DNA of 49,378 nt from a bacterium (GCA_021781555.1 JAJXWQ010000018.1:1-49378); one strand, 5' to 3'; shown: positions 16,454-27,599, numbered from the stretch's first letter. The notes: a model not told the origin generated them from the letters alone. A program made the numbers and translations.

Positions 16454-19400
16454 ATCGACTCGAGCACCTCGGGGGGCACGCCCCCGATGATGGCCGACTC
16501 GGGGCCGAGCGGCTCGGGCTCTTCCTGGGTGTCGAAGAATCCCGTGCCCGCGGGGATCAGGCGACCGATGACCACGTTCTCCTTGAGGCCGTGGAGCCAG
16601 TCCCGCTTGCCTTCGATCGCAGCCTCGGTGAGGACGCGGGTGGTCTCCTGGAAGGAGGCCGCCGACACGAAGGACTCGGTGTTGAGGGAGGCCTTGGTGA
16701 TGCCGAGCAGGATCGGACGAACGTCGCCCTCAGCCTTGCCGGTGGCTCGCATCTCCTCCTGGATCTTGGCGGCCTCGAGGCCCTCGATGAGCTCGCCGGG
16801 TAGCATCGTGCTGTCTCCGGGATCCTCGACCTTCATCTTGCGCGTCATCTGCCGCACGATGACCTCGATGTGCTTGTCGGCAATCTCGACGCCCTGGCTG
16901 CGATACACCATCTGGACCTCGTCCACCAGGTAGCGCTGCGTGGCCTCGACGCCCAGAACCCGGAGCACGTCGTGAGGATTGATCGGGCCGTCGGTGATCG
17001 GGGAGCCCGCCGGTATGAAATCGCCCTTGTTGACGATGACGCGGGAACCCGGCGGGACCGTGTACTCGTCGACGCCCCCGCCCTCGACGCGGACCTGAAC
17101 CTTGGCGACTTCCTCGGGATCGCCCTCCATGTCGACGTCACCAAGACGCTCGGTGATGACGGCGCTGTCCTTGGGCTTGCGGGCCTCCAGGAGTTCCTCG
17201 ACGCGAGGAAGACCCTGGATGATGTCCCCGGTCTTGATGCGATCGTAGACCAGCGTGGCGAGGGTCTCGCCCATGACCACGATGTCGCCCGAGGTGCAGA
17301 GCAACTGCGTGCCGGCGCTGATCAGGTACGGCCGGGCGTGCCGGACGAAGAGCCGATCGCCGTCGACGTAAACACGGCCTGGCTTGGCACTCTTCTTGCC
17401 ATCGCCCAGCTCGGTCCCCTCGAGGATGTACTGGCCATTCTTGACCAGCTGATCGCGCTTGGCGACGTCGTACACGTCGCCGTGCTCCGGGGTGACCAGG
17501 AGCAGGCGGGTGATGATGCCCTCGCCGAGCCTGGGCTCCTCCAGGGTGCCCGTGGCGTGGCTGAGGATCTCGGTGCGCACGACGATCGTACCGGGGGTGA
17601 CCTTCTGGCCCGCCTTGGCCATCAGGTAGGTGACCACCTGTTGCTCGCGGAAATCCGCCCGCTTGGCCAGGGCAGGAATATCGCGCCGCAGCGCCAGGGA
17701 CTCGAGAATGGTGATGTCGAAGCCGCGAGGCTGGCTTGCAACCTCGGTCTCAACCTCGGCCTCGGCCTCGATCTCGTCCTCCCCGTGCTCGCCATGTGCG
17801 ATCGTCTCGATCTCGGGAAGCTCGACCTTGCCGGCCAGGAAGGCCAGCTGGCCCGTCAGCTTGAGCGTGACCTCGGTCTTCGCCAGGGTTGCGCCCGCCT
17901 TGACGCGCTCGCCATCCTTCACCTGGAGCCGGGTGCCGAACTGCAAGGCCATCTCCTGCGCATTGGCCAGGAACGGGATGCCATCCGTCGAGGGCTTGAT
18001 GACGCGCTCCACGGCGCGCCGCACGACCACGACCTTCAGGCCATCCTCGTCGATCTCGATCACGCGGATGATGCCCGACGTACGGCTCTTGATTCCCTGC
18101 GCGATGAGCTGGCCTTCCTTGATCTCCTGGGCATCCTCGACCTCGAGCGCCAGATCCTCGGGGATCTCGTAGCGCTCGCCAGGGAAGACCAGGATCTCGC
18201 GGATGATGTTGTTGTCCTCGAGGATCTGCATGACGCCGTTGGACTTGATCTCAACATCGCGGACGACCTCGCTGCCGGCCGCGACCTCCATGCCGTTCTT
18301 GAAGCCCTCCATGAGCAGCGAGTTGTCCTTGTTGACGCTCACGCGCTCCTCGGGCACGAACAGCAGCTTCACCGGCTTGGAGAACGTGCGCTTGTCCTTG
18401 TCGAGGAAGTTGGCGTCGACGTAACGGATCTCGCCGGCAGACGGCACCAGGTCCTCCTCGTCGATATGCTCGGCGATGATGGTGTCGTTCTCGACGCGCT
18501 GGCCGTCGCCCACCTTGACGGTGAAGAGGCGTTCAGTGCCGCTCTCGGCATCGCCGATGCGGAGCTTGGGCTCCTTGGTGCCGGTGAGGTAGCCGTCGCA
18601 GTGCAGGCTCGCGGTGACCACCGAGATGTCGCGGCCGCCCGTGATGACCGTATCGCGACCCCGCTCCTCTAGCTGCACGTCGGCGCCGAGCCGCAGCTCA
18701 CCGCCGAGCTCCGTCGAGATCGTCGTCTCGGCGATGACGTCGCCATCGTTGACGGTCTGGCCGTCCTTGACCTTGATCCTGGCACCTGCGGGGAGACTGA
18801 AGACGTCGCCACCGACGACCCAGATGATGGACTCGCCTTCCTTGCCCTTCTCGGGGACGGCAAGGCGGGTGACGTTGTTCTGGCGATCGGTCTTTTCTTC
18901 CGAGCGGAAGTTCTGGAAGTCGACCATGCCACTGATGTCGGAGCTGATCTCCTTGAAGGCCTTCTCGAGCGACTTGCGCGCCGCGCCGCGGAGCTCGCCC
19001 GAGCTCTCGGCGAGGGTATGCCCGACCTCGACGGTGTCGCCATCCTTGACCTTGAGTTCGAACGCCATGGGGATCGTGATGTGATCGACCTTCTTGCCGT
19101 AGCGGACGTCGATCGAGCACTCCTTGTCGGTGATCTGGATCCGGGCGCCGTGCTTGGTGCGGTACTCGCGGGTAACGGCTTCTTCGACGAAGTGCACCGA
19201 ACCGCCGTGCTTGGCCTTGATCTGGACGGCCGTCGAGGCCGCCGTGAAGACGCCGCCCGTGTGGAACGTGCGCATCGTGAGCTGGGTTCCGGGCTCTCCG
19301 ATCGACTGGGCCGCGATGATACCCACGGCCTCGCCGATGTTGACCAGGTGGTTGTCCGCCAGGCTCCAGCCGTAGCAGAGCTTGCAGATGCCGCGCATGC

Positions 19401-22083
19401 TGGCGCAGGTCAGCGGGGACCGGATCAGCATCTCGGTGATCCGATGCTGTGCGAGCTTGGCCATGTCGCCTTGCTGCAGCAGGTGCCCCCGCTCGAAGAT
19501 GATCTCGCCCTGGCGCTCGGGGTCATGGCTCGTGACGTCGGCCGCCACGACCCGGCCCACGGCCCGGTCCCGCAACGGGACCACGACGCTGTCGCCCTCC
19601 TTGATGTCGGTGAGGAGCAGGCCCTTGGTGGTCAGGCAGTCCTCCTCGCGAACGATGACATCCTGCGCCACGTCGGCCAGGCGGCGGGTGAGGTACCCGG
19701 AGTCGGCCGTGCGCAGTGCCGTGTCGACCAGACCCTTGCGGGCGCCGTAACTCGAGATGATGTACTCGGTGACGTTGAGCCCCTCACGGAAGTTGGACGT
19801 GATCGGGAGGTCGATGATCCGGCCGGCCGGGTCGGCCATCAGGCCGCGCATGCCGACGAGCTGGCGGACCTGCGAGAGATTACCTCGGGCTCCCGAGAAG
19901 GCCATCATGTAGACCGAGTTGAGGCGGTCGTAGGTCTCGACGATCTTGCCGGTTAGCTCCTCGGTGGCCGCCGACCAGGTGTCGATGACCTTGGAATAGC
20001 GCTCGACCTCGGTGATCTGGCCGCGGAGGAAGTCGTGGCGCGACTGCTCGATCTCGCGCTCGGCCCGATCGAGGATCTCGCGCTTCTCGGTGGGGACGTA
20101 GAGGTCGGCGATCGCGATGGAAACGCCGGCCTTGGTCGCGTACTTGAAGCCAAGGCTCTTGAGGTCGTTGGCGAGCTGGGCGGCCCGGGTGGCCGACAGC
20201 TGGTCGTAGGCCCGCATGATGAGCCGACCGAGCTCCTTCTTGTCGATCATCTTGTTGATGAAGGGGAACTCGGGCGGCAGCACCTCGTTGAGGATGATGC
20301 GGCCCACGGTCGTGACCATGACCTTCTTCTGCGCCAGGGCATTCTCGAGCCACTCACGCTTGGCATCGCCATCGGCGATCGCAAGGGAGCGATCGAGCCA
20401 GTCGCCGGGCTCCTCGCGCGGCCCCTCGAAACGGACGATGATCTTGGCGTGGAGGTCGAGAATCGTGTGGTGGTTGTCCTTGCCCCGGCCTTCGGCGAAC
20501 GCCGACAGGGCATCGGTGAACGTCTTGAACACCATGCCCTGGCCGCGGAGGGCCTTGGCATTCTCGATGGTGAGGTAGTAGGTTCCCAGCACCATGTCCT
20601 GGGTCGGCGTGATGATGGGCTTGCCGGTAGCGGGAGAGAGCACGTTGTTGGAGGCGAGCATCAAGATGCGGGCCTCGGTCTGTGCCTCGATGGACAGCGG
20701 GACGTGGACGGCCATCTGGTCGCCGTCGAAGTCGGCATTGAACGCCGTGCAGACCAGCGGATGGATCTGGATCGCCCGGCCCTCGACCAGCAGGGGCTCG
20801 AAGGCCTGGATGCCCAGCCGGTGCAGCGTCGGGGCGCGGTTGAGAAGGACCGGGTGGTTGCGGATGACCTCCTCGAGGATGTCCCAGACGATGTTCTCAC
20901 CGCGCTCGATCTTCTTCTTGGCGGACTTGATGTTCTGGACGATGCCGCGCTCGACGAGCTTGTTCATGACGAAGGGCTTGAACAGCTCGAGAGCCATCTC
21001 CTTGGGCAAGCCGCACTGGTGCAGCTTGAGGGGCGGACCGACGACGATGACGGAACGGCCCGAGTAGTCGACGCGCTTGCCGAGCAGATTCTGGCGGAAG
21101 CGGCCCTGCTTGCCCTCGATGATGTCCGACAGGCTCTTGAGGGGGCGGTTGTTGGGGCCCACCACGGCGCGGCCCCGGCGACCGTTGTCGATGAGGGCAT
21201 CGACGGCCTCCTGGAGCATCCGCATCTCGTTGCGGATGATGATGTCGGGCGCGCCCATCTCCTTGAGCCGGTACAGGCGATTGTTGCGGTTGATGACGCG
21301 GCGGTAGAGGTCGTTGAGGTCGCTGGTGGCGAACCGACCACCGTCGAGCTGGACCATCGGGCGGAGATCGGGCGGGATGACCGGGATGACGTCGAGGATC
21401 ATCCAGCTTGGCCGATGGCTCGCGGAGAGGAAGGCCTCGACGACACGGAGCCGCTTGATGGACTTGGCCTTCTTGGTGCCGGAGCTGGTCTCGACATCGT
21501 TCTTGAGCTTCTTGGCGAGCTCGGCCATGTCCATCTTGTCGAGGAGCTCCTTGATGGCCTCGGCCCCCATCTTGGCCGTGAAGGTGGCCTCTTTGGACTC
21601 GAGTTCCTCGAAGACGTCCTCGGTGATGGTTTCGCGTTCCTGGAGCGGCTGACCGTTGACCGCGGCATTACCGGGATCGAGCACCAGGTACTCGTTGAAG
21701 TAGACGACGTTCTCCAGGCTCTTGAGCGGGATGTCGAGGAGCAAGGACATGAAGCTCGGGATGCCCTTGAGGTACCAGATGTGCGCCACGGATGCCGCAA
21801 GCTTGATGTGTCCCATGCGGTAGCGGCGCACCTTGGAGTCGGTCACCTCGACGCCGCAGCGCTCGCAGATGATGCCCTTGTGGCGGACGCGCTTGTACTT
21901 GCCGCAGTGGCATTCCCAGTCCTTGGCCGGGCCAAAGATCCGCTCGCAGAAAAGGCCGTCGCGCTCGGGCTTGAGCGTCCGGTAGTTGATGGTCTCGGGC
22001 TTTGTCACCTCGCCGCGGGACCACGAGAGGATGCGTTCCGGAGAGGCGATGCCGATCTTGATGTAGTCGAACCTGGAACTCAT
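16450..22083 (-). CDS. rpoC: RNA polymerase beta' subunit with giant trigger-loop insertion
   Basis: 1877 residues, ATG 22083 with AAAGGAG upstream. Zinc site 1 uses C58, C60, C73 and C76. The catalytic motif [12 protein letters not shown] (449-460) has Mg-binding Asp 451/453/455. Zinc site 2 uses C816, C893, C900 and C903. The trigger loop starts at TFHTGG (939-944), but its partner [13 protein letters not shown] only appears at 1624, so about 665 residues are inserted. The insert is rich in GDxV/KxGDxV-like turns, as in the SBHM repeats of the SI3 insertion. SI3 is about 190 residues in E. coli and around 600 or more in Cyanobacteria, where the gene is split into rpoC1 and rpoC2. Here it is unsplit. 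The upstream neighbour is aceA, not rpoB. Confidence 0.97.
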   Translation of the reverse strand: MSSRFDYIKIGIASPERILSWSRGEVTKPETINYRTLKPERDGLFCERIFGPAKDWECHCGKYKRVRHKGIICERCGVEVTDSKVRRYRMGHIKLAASVAHIWYLKGIPSFMSLLLDIPLKSLENVVYFNEYLVLDPGNAAVNGQPLQERETITEDVFEELESKEATFTAKMGAEAIKELLDKMDMAELAKKLKNDVETSSGTKKAKSIKRLRVVEAFLSASHRPSWMILDVIPVIPPDLRPMVQLDGGRFATSDLNDLYRRVINRNNRLYRLKEMGAPDIIIRNEMRMLQEAVDALIDNGRRGRAVVGPNNRPLKSLSDIIEGKQGRFRQNLLGKRVDYSGRSVIVVGPPLKLHQCGLPKEMALELFKPFVMNKLVERGIVQNIKSAKKKIERGENIVWDILEEVIRNHPVLLNRAPTLHRLGIQAFEPLLVEGRAIQIHPLVCTAFNADFDGDQMAVHVPLSIEAQTEARILMLASNNVLSPATGKPIITPTQDMVLGTYYLTIENAKALRGQGMVFKTFTDALSAFAEGRGKDNHHTILDLHAKIIVRFEGPREEPGDWLDRSLAIADGDAKREWLENALAQKKVMVTTVGRIILNEVLPPEFPFINKMIDKKELGRLIMRAYDQLSATRAAQLANDLKSLGFKYATKAGVSIAIADLYVPTEKREILDRAEREIEQSRHDFLRGQITEVERYSKVIDTWSAATEELTGKIVETYDRLNSVYMMAFSGARGNLSQVRQLVGMRGLMADPAGRIIDLPITSNFREGLNVTEYIISSYGARKGLVDTALRTADSGYLTRRLADVAQDVIVREEDCLTTKGLLLTDIKEGDSVVVPLRDRAVGRVVAADVTSHDPERQGEIIFERGHLLQQGDMAKLAQHRITEMLIRSPLTCASMRGICKLCYGWSLADNHLVNIGEAVGIIAAQSIGEPGTQLTMRTFHTGGVFTAASTAVQIKAKHGGSVHFVEEAVTREYRTKHGARIQITDKECSIDVRYGKKVDHITIPMAFELKVKDGDTVEVGHTLAESSGELRGAARKSLEKAFKEISSDISGMVDFQNFRSEEKTDRQNNVTRLAVPEKGKEGESIIWVVGGDVFSLPAGARIKVKDGQTVNDGDVIAETTISTELGGELRLGADVQLEERGRDTVITGGRDISVVTASLHCDGYLTGTKEPKLRIGDAESGTERLFTVKVGDGQRVENDTIIAEHIDEEDLVPSAGEIRYVDANFLDKDKRTFSKPVKLLFVPEERVSVNKDNSLLMEGFKNGMEVAAGSEVVRDVEIKSNGVMQILEDNNIIREILVFPGERYEIPEDLALEVEDAQEIKEGQLIAQGIKSRTSGIIRVIEIDEDGLKVVVVRRAVERVIKPSTDGIPFLANAQEMALQFGTRLQVKDGERVKAGATLAKTEVTLKLTGQLAFLAGKVELPEIETIAHGEHGEDEIEAEAEVETEVASQPRGFDITILESLALRRDIPALAKRADFREQQVVTYLMAKAGQKVTPGTIVVRTEILSHATGTLEEPRLGEGIITRLLLVTPEHGDVYDVAKRDQLVKNGQYILEGTELGDGKKSAKPGRVYVDGDRLFVRHARPYLISAGTQLLCTSGDIVVMGETLATLVYDRIKTGDIIQGLPRVEELLEARKPKDSAVITERLGDVDMEGDPEEVAKVQVRVEGGGVDEYTVPPGSRVIVNKGDFIPAGSPITDGPINPHDVLRVLGVEATQRYLVDEVQMVYRSQGVEIADKHIEVIVRQMTRKMKVEDPGDSTMLPGELIEGLEAAKIQEEMRATGKAEGDVRPILLGITKASLNTESFVSAASFQETTRVLTEAAIEGKRDWLHGLKENVVIGRLIPAGTGFFDTQEEPEPLGPESAIIGGVPPEVLESI

Positions 22084-22342
22084 CCGTGCTCCTTTACTTG
22101 GGGGGATATTCGTGCCGGGCCTGGGCCTGGGCAGCTTTAACGGACCTTGTGATCGAACAAACTCAGATCGAACGCCCGACGGCCTGCATCCGCCTGGTCG
22201 CGGGCTGCCATCGGGTCAGTCAGAGAAGCCGAGCTGATCGATCAAAATCCAATTACGCAATTTCCGGAACAGGCATCGTACAGGCTCAAGGCGAGAAGAT
22301 CAATGCCGAATCTCGCCCGGTCGGGCTCCCGACTGCCGCGGC
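22084..22342. other. rpoC leader and aceA 3' region
   Basis: 259 bp without a gene. Minus-strand transcription enters from aceA and continues to rpoC. Near aceA the inverted pair TCGGG/CCCGA could form a small hairpin. The middle is locally AT-richer (about 22235-22265), a plausible place for the rpoC promoter, but no convincing -35/-10 pair was found. An rpoC ribosome site (AAAGGAG) lies at the end. Confidence 0.4.
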
Positions 22343-23704
22343 TCACCAGAGACGCACGTTGGCCTCTCCGTTCTCCAGCTGCTCGATCGTGTACAGATCC
22401 CCCTGCACGCAGGGCGCGGGTTCGACGAACTGGTCGTTCTCAGTAGAACCGTCCAGGGCCGAGGTCGAGCTGCAGCCGCCGGCGGCGGTCGCGCTCACGA
22501 GGTCGAAGTAGCCCGTGCCGGCCTCCCGCTGGTGACGACTGGCGGTATAGCCTTCGATCTCCCGGTCCAGCTCCGCCTGCTGCAGGCGGACATAGGCGGG
22601 CAGACCCTCGGCGCCAAAGGCCTGGGCCAGGTCGAAGGTATGGTAGTTGAGGAGGTGCCACCCGGCCAGCGTGATGAACTGGAAGTGGTAACCCAGCTCG
22701 GCCAGGTCGTCCTGGAACCTGGAGATCGCATCGTCGGCGAGCTTGAGCCGCCAGTTGAACGAGGGTGAGAGGTTATAGGCCAGGAGCTTGCCCGGGAAGC
22801 GAGCGGCGATCGCCTGCGCGAAAGCGCGCGCCTCGGCGATGTCCGGCACCGAGGTCTCGTACCAGAGCACGTCGACATAGGGCGCATACGCCAGCGCCCG
22901 GTGGATGGCGGCCTCGATCCCGCACCGCACGATGAAGTATCCTTCGGGGGTTCGATCGCCCGTGAGGAACTCGGCATCCCAGGGATCGATGTCGCTGGTC
23001 ACGAGCTTGGCCCCCAGGGAGTCCGTGCGGGCCACCAGCACCGTCGGCACGTCGAGGACGTCCGCCGCCAGGCGAGCGGCCGAGAGTGTCCGGATGAACT
23101 GGTTCGTCGGCACCAGGACCTTGCCGCCCAGATGCCCGCACTTCTTTTCGGAAGCCAGCTGGTCCTCGAAGTGCACGCCGGCCGCCCCGGCCTCGATCAT
23201 GGCCTTCATCAGCTCGAAGGCATGGATCGCGCCTCCGAAACCGGCCTCGGCGTCCGCTACGATCGGGGCGAACCAGTGGCGCGTGGAGTGGCCGTTCTCG
23301 GCCCAGTCGATCTGGTCGGCACGGGCAAAGGCATTGTTGATCCGGCGTACCAGTGCCGGAACGCTGTTGCTGGGATAGAGGCTCTGATCGGGGTAGGTGT
23401 GGGCCGCCGCGTTGGCGTCGGCCGCCACCTGCCACCCGCTGACATAGATCGCGTCGAGTCCACCCTTGACCATCTGCGTGGCCTGCGCGCCGCTAAGCGC
23501 GCCGAACGTCGCCACCCTGTCCTGCCGGGTCAAGAGCTCCCAGAGGCGCCCGGCGCCCGCCCGGGCGAGCGAGTGCTTGATGCGCTGCGATCCCCGCAAG
23601 CGCACCACTTCCGCGGCCGTGTAGTTCCGGCGGATCCCCTGCCACCGGGCTTGCCGCGCCCAGGCGTGCTCGAGCTGGTGCACTTCCCCCTGGAACCGAT
23701 CCAT
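22343..23704 (-). CDS. aceA: Isocitrate lyase
   Basis: 453 residues from ATG 23704, which follows AAAGGGGGGG at good spacing; a TTG at 23755 is an unlikely alternative. The catalytic signature KKCGHLGGK is intact, with [12 protein letters not shown] before it and NLSPSFNW after it. The enzyme splits isocitrate to succinate and glyoxylate. The end differs from E. coli-type enzymes: after the normal [18 protein letters not shown] about 25 extra residues follow, ending GEANVRLW. It lies 47 nt after aceB on the same strand and is surely in one operon with it. Confidence 0.96.
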   Translation of the reverse strand: MDRFQGEVHQLEHAWARQARWQGIRRNYTAAEVVRLRGSQRIKHSLARAGAGRLWELLTRQDRVATFGALSGAQATQMVKGGLDAIYVSGWQVAADANAAAHTYPDQSLYPSNSVPALVRRINNAFARADQIDWAENGHSTRHWFAPIVADAEAGFGGAIHAFELMKAMIEAGAAGVHFEDQLASEKKCGHLGGKVLVPTNQFIRTLSAARLAADVLDVPTVLVARTDSLGAKLVTSDIDPWDAEFLTGDRTPEGYFIVRCGIEAAIHRALAYAPYVDVLWYETSVPDIAEARAFAQAIAARFPGKLLAYNLSPSFNWRLKLADDAISRFQDDLAELGYHFQFITLAGWHLLNYHTFDLAQAFGAEGLPAYVRLQQAELDREIEGYTASRHQREAGTGYFDLVSATAAGGCSSTSALDGSTENDQFVEPAPCVQGDLYTIEQLENGEANVRLW

Positions 23705-23751
23705 GTGCTGGCCCCCCCTTTCAAGATCGCCATCTCGTCCGGCCGGCGCTT

Positions 23752-25473
23752 TCAATCACCCAGCGCGGCTTCGTTTGCCACCAGGACGTCGTAGGCCGAA
23801 AGCGTCAAGAACTCCACGAAGGCCGTACGGGTCGCCAGGATGTCGAGGAGCCGGGCGGCCTGCTCGAGGTTGCCCAGGCCGGGACCCAGGAGCTCCAGCT
23901 CTTGGCGGCAGACCTGACGAAAGCGCTCGACCGTGACGACCTCACCCGAAGCACGTCCGGCCTCGCGCTGGCCGACTCCCGTGCCGCTCGCCCGACCAGA
24001 CGGCGCCGGCCCGGCCTGGCGACGGGACCCGGAGCCCGCAGACGGAGCACCGTCGCGGTCCAGAACCGCCTGGTGGTGGATCCACTGCCAGAGCTGGGCG
24101 CGGGATATCTCGGCGGTCGCGGCGTCTTCCATCAGGTTGTCGAGGGCTGCGGCCCCGGTTCCGGCAAGCCAGGAGTCGAGATACCGAAGGGCGACGTTGA
24201 TGTTCTTTCTGAGCCCGGCTCCGGTCATCGTCCCCCCCGGGATGCAGAAATCCGTCAGGTCGTGGGCCTCGACGCGGACGTCTGCGCGCAGCTGGTGCTT
24301 CTGGTGAGGCTCGGCGCCCAGCACGCGATCGAACTCGGCGCGGGCAACCGGCACGAGGTCCGGATGGGCGACCCACGTGCCGTCGAAGCCGGCACGCGCC
24401 TCTCGCTCCTTGTCGGCCACGACGTGGGCGATGGCGATCGCGTTGATCTCGGGGTTGGCACGGCTGGGGATGAACGCAGCCATGCCGCCGATGGCATGGG
24501 CTCCCCGCCGGTGGCAGGTCTGCACCAGCAGGTCGCAGTAGGCCTGCATGAACGGGGCGGACATCGAGATCCGGGACCGATCCGGGAAGCAAAATCCCGG
24601 TTCGGCCTGGAACTTCTTGATGATGCTGAAGATGTAATCCCACCGGCCGGCGTTGAGTCCCGAGGCGTGATCCCTGAGCTCGTAGAGGATCTCCTCCATC
24701 TCGAGAGCGGCGGTGATCGTCTCGATCAGGACGGTGGCCCGGATGGTTCCCGCAGGGATGCCGAGCGCTTCCTGGGTGAAGTTGAAGACGTCGTTCCACA
24801 GCCGTGCTTCGAGGTGGTTCTCGAGCTTGGGCAGGTAGAAATACGGCCCGCTCTGGCGCGCCAGGAGAGTCCTGGCGTTGTGGAAGCAGTAGAGCCCGAA
24901 GTCCACGAAGCTTGCAGACATGGGCTCGCCGTCGAGCTCCAGATGCCGCTCCGGCAGGTGCCATCCCCGGGGGCGCACGACCAGCGTCGCGAGGGCGTCG
25001 CCGAGCTCGTAGCGCTTGCCCTCGGGGCTCTGATAGTGCAAGGTCCGGCGGACCGCATCCTGGCAGCTGGCCTGACCTTTGATGACGTTCGCCCACGTGG
25101 GCGACAACGCGTCCTCGAAATCGGCCATGAACACCTTGGCGCCCGAATTGAGGGCGTTGATCATCATCTTGGGCTCGGCCGGGCCCGTGATCTCGACGCG
25201 CCGGTCTTGGAGGTCGAACGGCGCAGGCGCGACCCGCCAGTCGGCAGCCCTGACCGCACGGGTCTCGGGCAGGAAGTCCAGGGTGGCGCCGCGGTCCAGA
25301 TCCTGCTGGCGTCGGGCGCGTCGGGCGAGCAACCCTTGTCGCCGAACTCGAAACTTGCGCTCGAGGGCCGCAAGGAAAGCCATGGCCGGCGCGGTCAGCA
25401 CGCGATCGAGATCCCGGACGGCAGGGCCCACGATCTTCGCGCCAGGGGAACCTGTTTTTGGCATCGTGCTCAT
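23752..25473 (-). CDS. aceB: Malate synthase A with low-complexity insertion
   Basis: 573 residues, ATG 25473 with GGGAGGAAGA upstream. Conserved features include [24 protein letters not shown] (catalytic Arg about 167-169), [10 protein letters not shown] and [21 protein letters not shown] (general-base Asp about 450). It condenses glyoxylate with acetyl-CoA. About residues 474-511 form a Gly/Ser/Arg/Ala-rich stretch (for example [16 protein letters not shown]). It sits between the catalytic core and the C-terminal helices, where E. coli has only a few residues. No frameshift is needed to read through it. It is first in the aceB-aceA operon. Confidence 0.95.
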   Translation of the reverse strand: MSTMPKTGSPGAKIVGPAVRDLDRVLTAPAMAFLAALERKFRVRRQGLLARRARRQQDLDRGATLDFLPETRAVRAADWRVAPAPFDLQDRRVEITGPAEPKMMINALNSGAKVFMADFEDALSPTWANVIKGQASCQDAVRRTLHYQSPEGKRYELGDALATLVVRPRGWHLPERHLELDGEPMSASFVDFGLYCFHNARTLLARQSGPYFYLPKLENHLEARLWNDVFNFTQEALGIPAGTIRATVLIETITAALEMEEILYELRDHASGLNAGRWDYIFSIIKKFQAEPGFCFPDRSRISMSAPFMQAYCDLLVQTCHRRGAHAIGGMAAFIPSRANPEINAIAIAHVVADKEREARAGFDGTWVAHPDLVPVARAEFDRVLGAEPHQKHQLRADVRVEAHDLTDFCIPGGTMTGAGLRKNINVALRYLDSWLAGTGAAALDNLMEDAATAEISRAQLWQWIHHQAVLDRDGAPSAGSGSRRQAGPAPSGRASGTGVGQREAGRASGEVVTVERFRQVCRQELELLGPGLGNLEQAARLLDILATRTAFVEFLTLSAYDVLVANEAALGD

Positions 25474-25562
25474 CGAAAGGGGTCTTCCTCCCAGACGCGG
25501 GCCCTCGCTCGCCGCGGGCTCGAAGCGCCACGAAATGAGCTCATGGCGCCTGTTCGATACGC

Positions 25563-25670
25563 CTAGACCTTTTGCAGTTTGAACGGGTCCCTCTGCGCGG
25601 TCGCTTCGCTGCGCAACCGGGCCCCGTTTGACTCATCGGGCTCGATCCATTCAAACCGGGAGCACTCTAG
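25563..25670 (+). repeat. CTAG element, full 108-bp copy
   Basis: CTAGACCTTTTGCAG to GGGAGCACTCTAG with a complete central palindrome. No gene stop adjoins either edge. It lies upstream of aceB (minus) and before the tRNA (plus), so this copy is not between convergent genes. Confidence 0.93.
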
Positions 25671-25918
25671 CCGAGCCCACAGGGGCACCAGTGTCCGACG
25701 GCCGTGGGGAGGGCCGCTAGTGAAGACTGCCCAACGATATTGGGCTCCATCGGTAGGCCGCACCGGCCCCCCGGAGCCCCCGACAAGGCCAAAGGGAGTA
25801 GCGCTGCAGAGTCACTCCGGGTCCGAACCAGCGGGCTCCCACCTCGAGGTCAAGGCGGCGCCACTCTCGGGGCGCTCGCATTTCCCGACCTGCCAACAGA
25901 TGCGGTATCCTGCATCGC
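25671..25918. other. Intergenic region before tRNA(CAU)
   Basis: Together with the element and the aceB upstream region this makes a 445-bp stretch without protein genes. Apart from the possible tRNA promoter at its end I recognise nothing. It contains GC-rich inverted segments (CGGCCGTGGGGAGGGCCG near 25696) but no riboswitch or structured RNA family I can name. Confidence 0.3.
25906..25911 (+). promoter_or_regulatory. Possible -10 box of the tRNA promoter
   Basis: TATCCT lies 7 bp before the tRNA 5' end, the right distance for a start close to the mature end. A weak -35 (TTCCCG, 25882-25887) is 18 bp upstream. A similar GGGTATCCTG occurs at 40128-40137, upstream of the gene at 40202. Confidence 0.3.
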
Positions 25919-25991
25919 GGAAGCGTCGTCCAGCGGTCAGGACCCCTGGCTCATAACCGGTGCAACCTCGGTTCGAATCCGAGCGCTTCCA
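25919..25991 (+). tRNA. tRNA with anticodon CAU (Met or Ile2)
   Basis: A 73-base cloverleaf. The acceptor stem is GGAAGCG/CGCTTCC, the D arm GTCC-AGCGGTCA-GGAC, the anticodon loop CTCATAA, and the T arm CTCGG-TTCGAAT-CCGAG, with discriminator A. The CCA end is not encoded. The first anticodon-stem pair (27-43, C and T) is a mismatch. The 8-25 segment (TCGTCCAGCGGTCAGGAC) resembles tRNA-Glu/Gln types rather than the usual TAGCTCAG..GAGC of tRNA-Met. CAU can be elongator Met or, with lysidine, Ile2; I cannot decide. The lack of three G-C pairs in the anticodon stem argues against initiator tRNA. Confidence 0.9.
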
Positions 25992-26019
25992 CTGTGGGGG
26001 GGACCGGTGGGCAGGCCGG

Positions 26020-27471
26020 TTACATCCGCACGTGCAAGGGGCGGAACTCGAGCTGGTGCTGGTCGCCGGATACCTGATCCCAGAGCGCCAGCCAGGTATG
26101 GTGGCCGGCGGGGACGAGGCCCCGGAGCGAGATCGAGCTGGATGCGGCGGCCAGGAGCAACGGTGGGCTGATCGCGTAATCCTCCGGGTAGTACAGGCGG
26201 CCCTCGAGAACCATGTCACTCCCGGTGGCTTCCTCGTACTGCGGGTAGATCGCCAGCCAGAGATCCCGGCCGACGCCAGCCACGGCATAGGGACGACGGA
26301 GATCAGGATGCAGGTCAGTACGCAAGTAGCGTTCCGGGCCTTGCCAGCCGCGCAGCGATGCCGCCTTGAAACGCAGCTCGCGACCGCCACCGCGCAGGGC
26401 GGTCCAGAACACGTCGAACTGCCCATCCCGGCTCACGATCTGCGGATGATCCAGATCCCCACCCGAAGCGGTCGCCCGCGCGGGGCCGGACTGCGCAGCG
26501 CGGTCATCGAGCGGCAGCCAGGCGATCTTGTGCCTGGCCCAGAATCCGGGCGCTGCCAGGGTGTTCTCGAAGTCCATGCGCACCGACTCGGAGCGGGGGT
26601 AGTTGCCAGGAGTCGCACCAGGCCAGACCATGGGTTCGGGGGACGGAGAGGGGCTAGCGAGGCTCGTCTCCCGGTCGGCGCGCCCTCGGACGAAGGCCAT
26701 CATGAAGCCCCCGGGGCCCGCGGCGATCGCCGGTCGGGACAGATTGACGCCCGGCGGATCCAGCAGTCGGAGGGGACCGAGCCTGCCATCGGCCTGGATG
26801 GCGCGCATCCGCAGACCGGCGGGCCGCCCGGGAAGAGCCGTCGACCAGGCGAGCATGGAGGTCCCATCCGGGGCGACCGCCGCCGCGAGCTGAGTGGGCC
26901 GGGCCGGACCGCGCTCGAGGATCCGTACAGGCCCGTTGGTCGCTGCGTCCGGCAATCCGGGCATCCAGACCTCGGCCGATACCAGCGACTCCTCCGGGTC
27001 GTGGCCGCTGATCCCCAGAACGACCTTGCGGCCGTTGCTGGCCATCGCCAGTCCGTCGACGACCTCGTCCTCGTATCCCACCAGGGACGCGCCGAAAGCT
27101 GGAAGCGGTTCCGGGGTGGGCGACGGAGTCGCCTCGTCGGGCGGTGTGGAAGGCGGGTTGGCAACCGGGCTGAAAGGGGACGGTTCCGGTGTGAAGGATA
27201 GCTCGGGAGCCGGGCTAGGCTCGACGCGGCCGAGAACCATCCGGTAGAGCGCCAGGCCATGGCCATCGTCCTCGGATCGGGCCACCAGCGTGCTGCCCGC
27301 TCGCACGGCCACGGCCGCGATCGGCTGATCCTGCGGCGGACCGATCGCTCCGCCAGGCCAGAGTTCGACCGCGGGCAGGTCCTGGGCCCCGATGGGGCAG
27401 GCCAAAAGCATGAGCGCGGCGCCGGTGGTGATGCCGAAAAGTAAGGCGGAGTGCCGTTTCGGAGGGTTCAT
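26020..27471 (-). CDS. Putative lipoprotein, beta-propeller-like
   Basis: 483 residues. The N terminus MNPPKRHSALLFGITTGAAL continues to a lipobox LLAC with Cys25, so it is probably lipid-anchored; SPI cleavage is also possible. A Pro/Ser/Thr-rich linker (about 85-125, repeated SPTPEP-like) follows. The remainder has repeated short beta-rich units with GRK, GDGx and WLALWD-like motifs, as in surface beta-propellers. No enzyme motif is seen. It converges on the tRNA and is divergent from the cpaC-like gene. Not recognised as any named family. Confidence 0.75.
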   Translation of the reverse strand: MNPPKRHSALLFGITTGAALMLLACPIGAQDLPAVELWPGGAIGPPQDQPIAAVAVRAGSTLVARSEDDGHGLALYRMVLGRVEPSPAPELSFTPEPSPFSPVANPPSTPPDEATPSPTPEPLPAFGASLVGYEDEVVDGLAMASNGRKVVLGISGHDPEESLVSAEVWMPGLPDAATNGPVRILERGPARPTQLAAAVAPDGTSMLAWSTALPGRPAGLRMRAIQADGRLGPLRLLDPPGVNLSRPAIAAGPGGFMMAFVRGRADRETSLASPSPSPEPMVWPGATPGNYPRSESVRMDFENTLAAPGFWARHKIAWLPLDDRAAQSGPARATASGGDLDHPQIVSRDGQFDVFWTALRGGGRELRFKAASLRGWQGPERYLRTDLHPDLRRPYAVAGVGRDLWLAIYPQYEEATGSDMVLEGRLYYPEDYAISPPLLLAAASSSISLRGLVPAGHHTWLALWDQVSGDQHQLEFRPLHVRM

Positions 27472-27593
27472 GCCCTGATTCTAGCACTCCGCGGGTCCGC
27501 CTCTGTCCAGGGAGATCTCGGTGTATCGTGGCAGCCAGGCGAGAAGCCGTGCCCCTGTAGGCCTCGTTCTGCACGGCGAGAGCGTGCGCTGGG

Positions 27594-27599
27594 TATACT
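27594..27599 (+). promoter_or_regulatory. Possible -10 box (TATACT) upstream of the cpaC-like gene
   Basis: TATACT lies in a GC-rich gap between the divergent lipoprotein gene and the secretin gene. It would give a leader of about 110 nt. No good -35 hexamer sits at 16-19 bp. Confidence 0.3.

Noticed and set aside
16870-22140. Long plus-strand open frames opposite rpoC (for example about 20035-22140 and 16870-18672)
   Set aside because: They are antisense shadows of rpoC in GC-rich DNA. Their translations are low-complexity Asp/Leu/Val-rich with no recognisable domain.
25686-25880. Structured small RNA before the tRNA
   Set aside because: GC-rich inverted segments exist, but no conserved core of tmRNA, SRP RNA, RNase P or a known riboswitch was found.
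25563-25991. Integration site or genomic island at the tRNA
   Set aside because: No integrase gene and no repeat of the tRNA 3' end were seen nearby.
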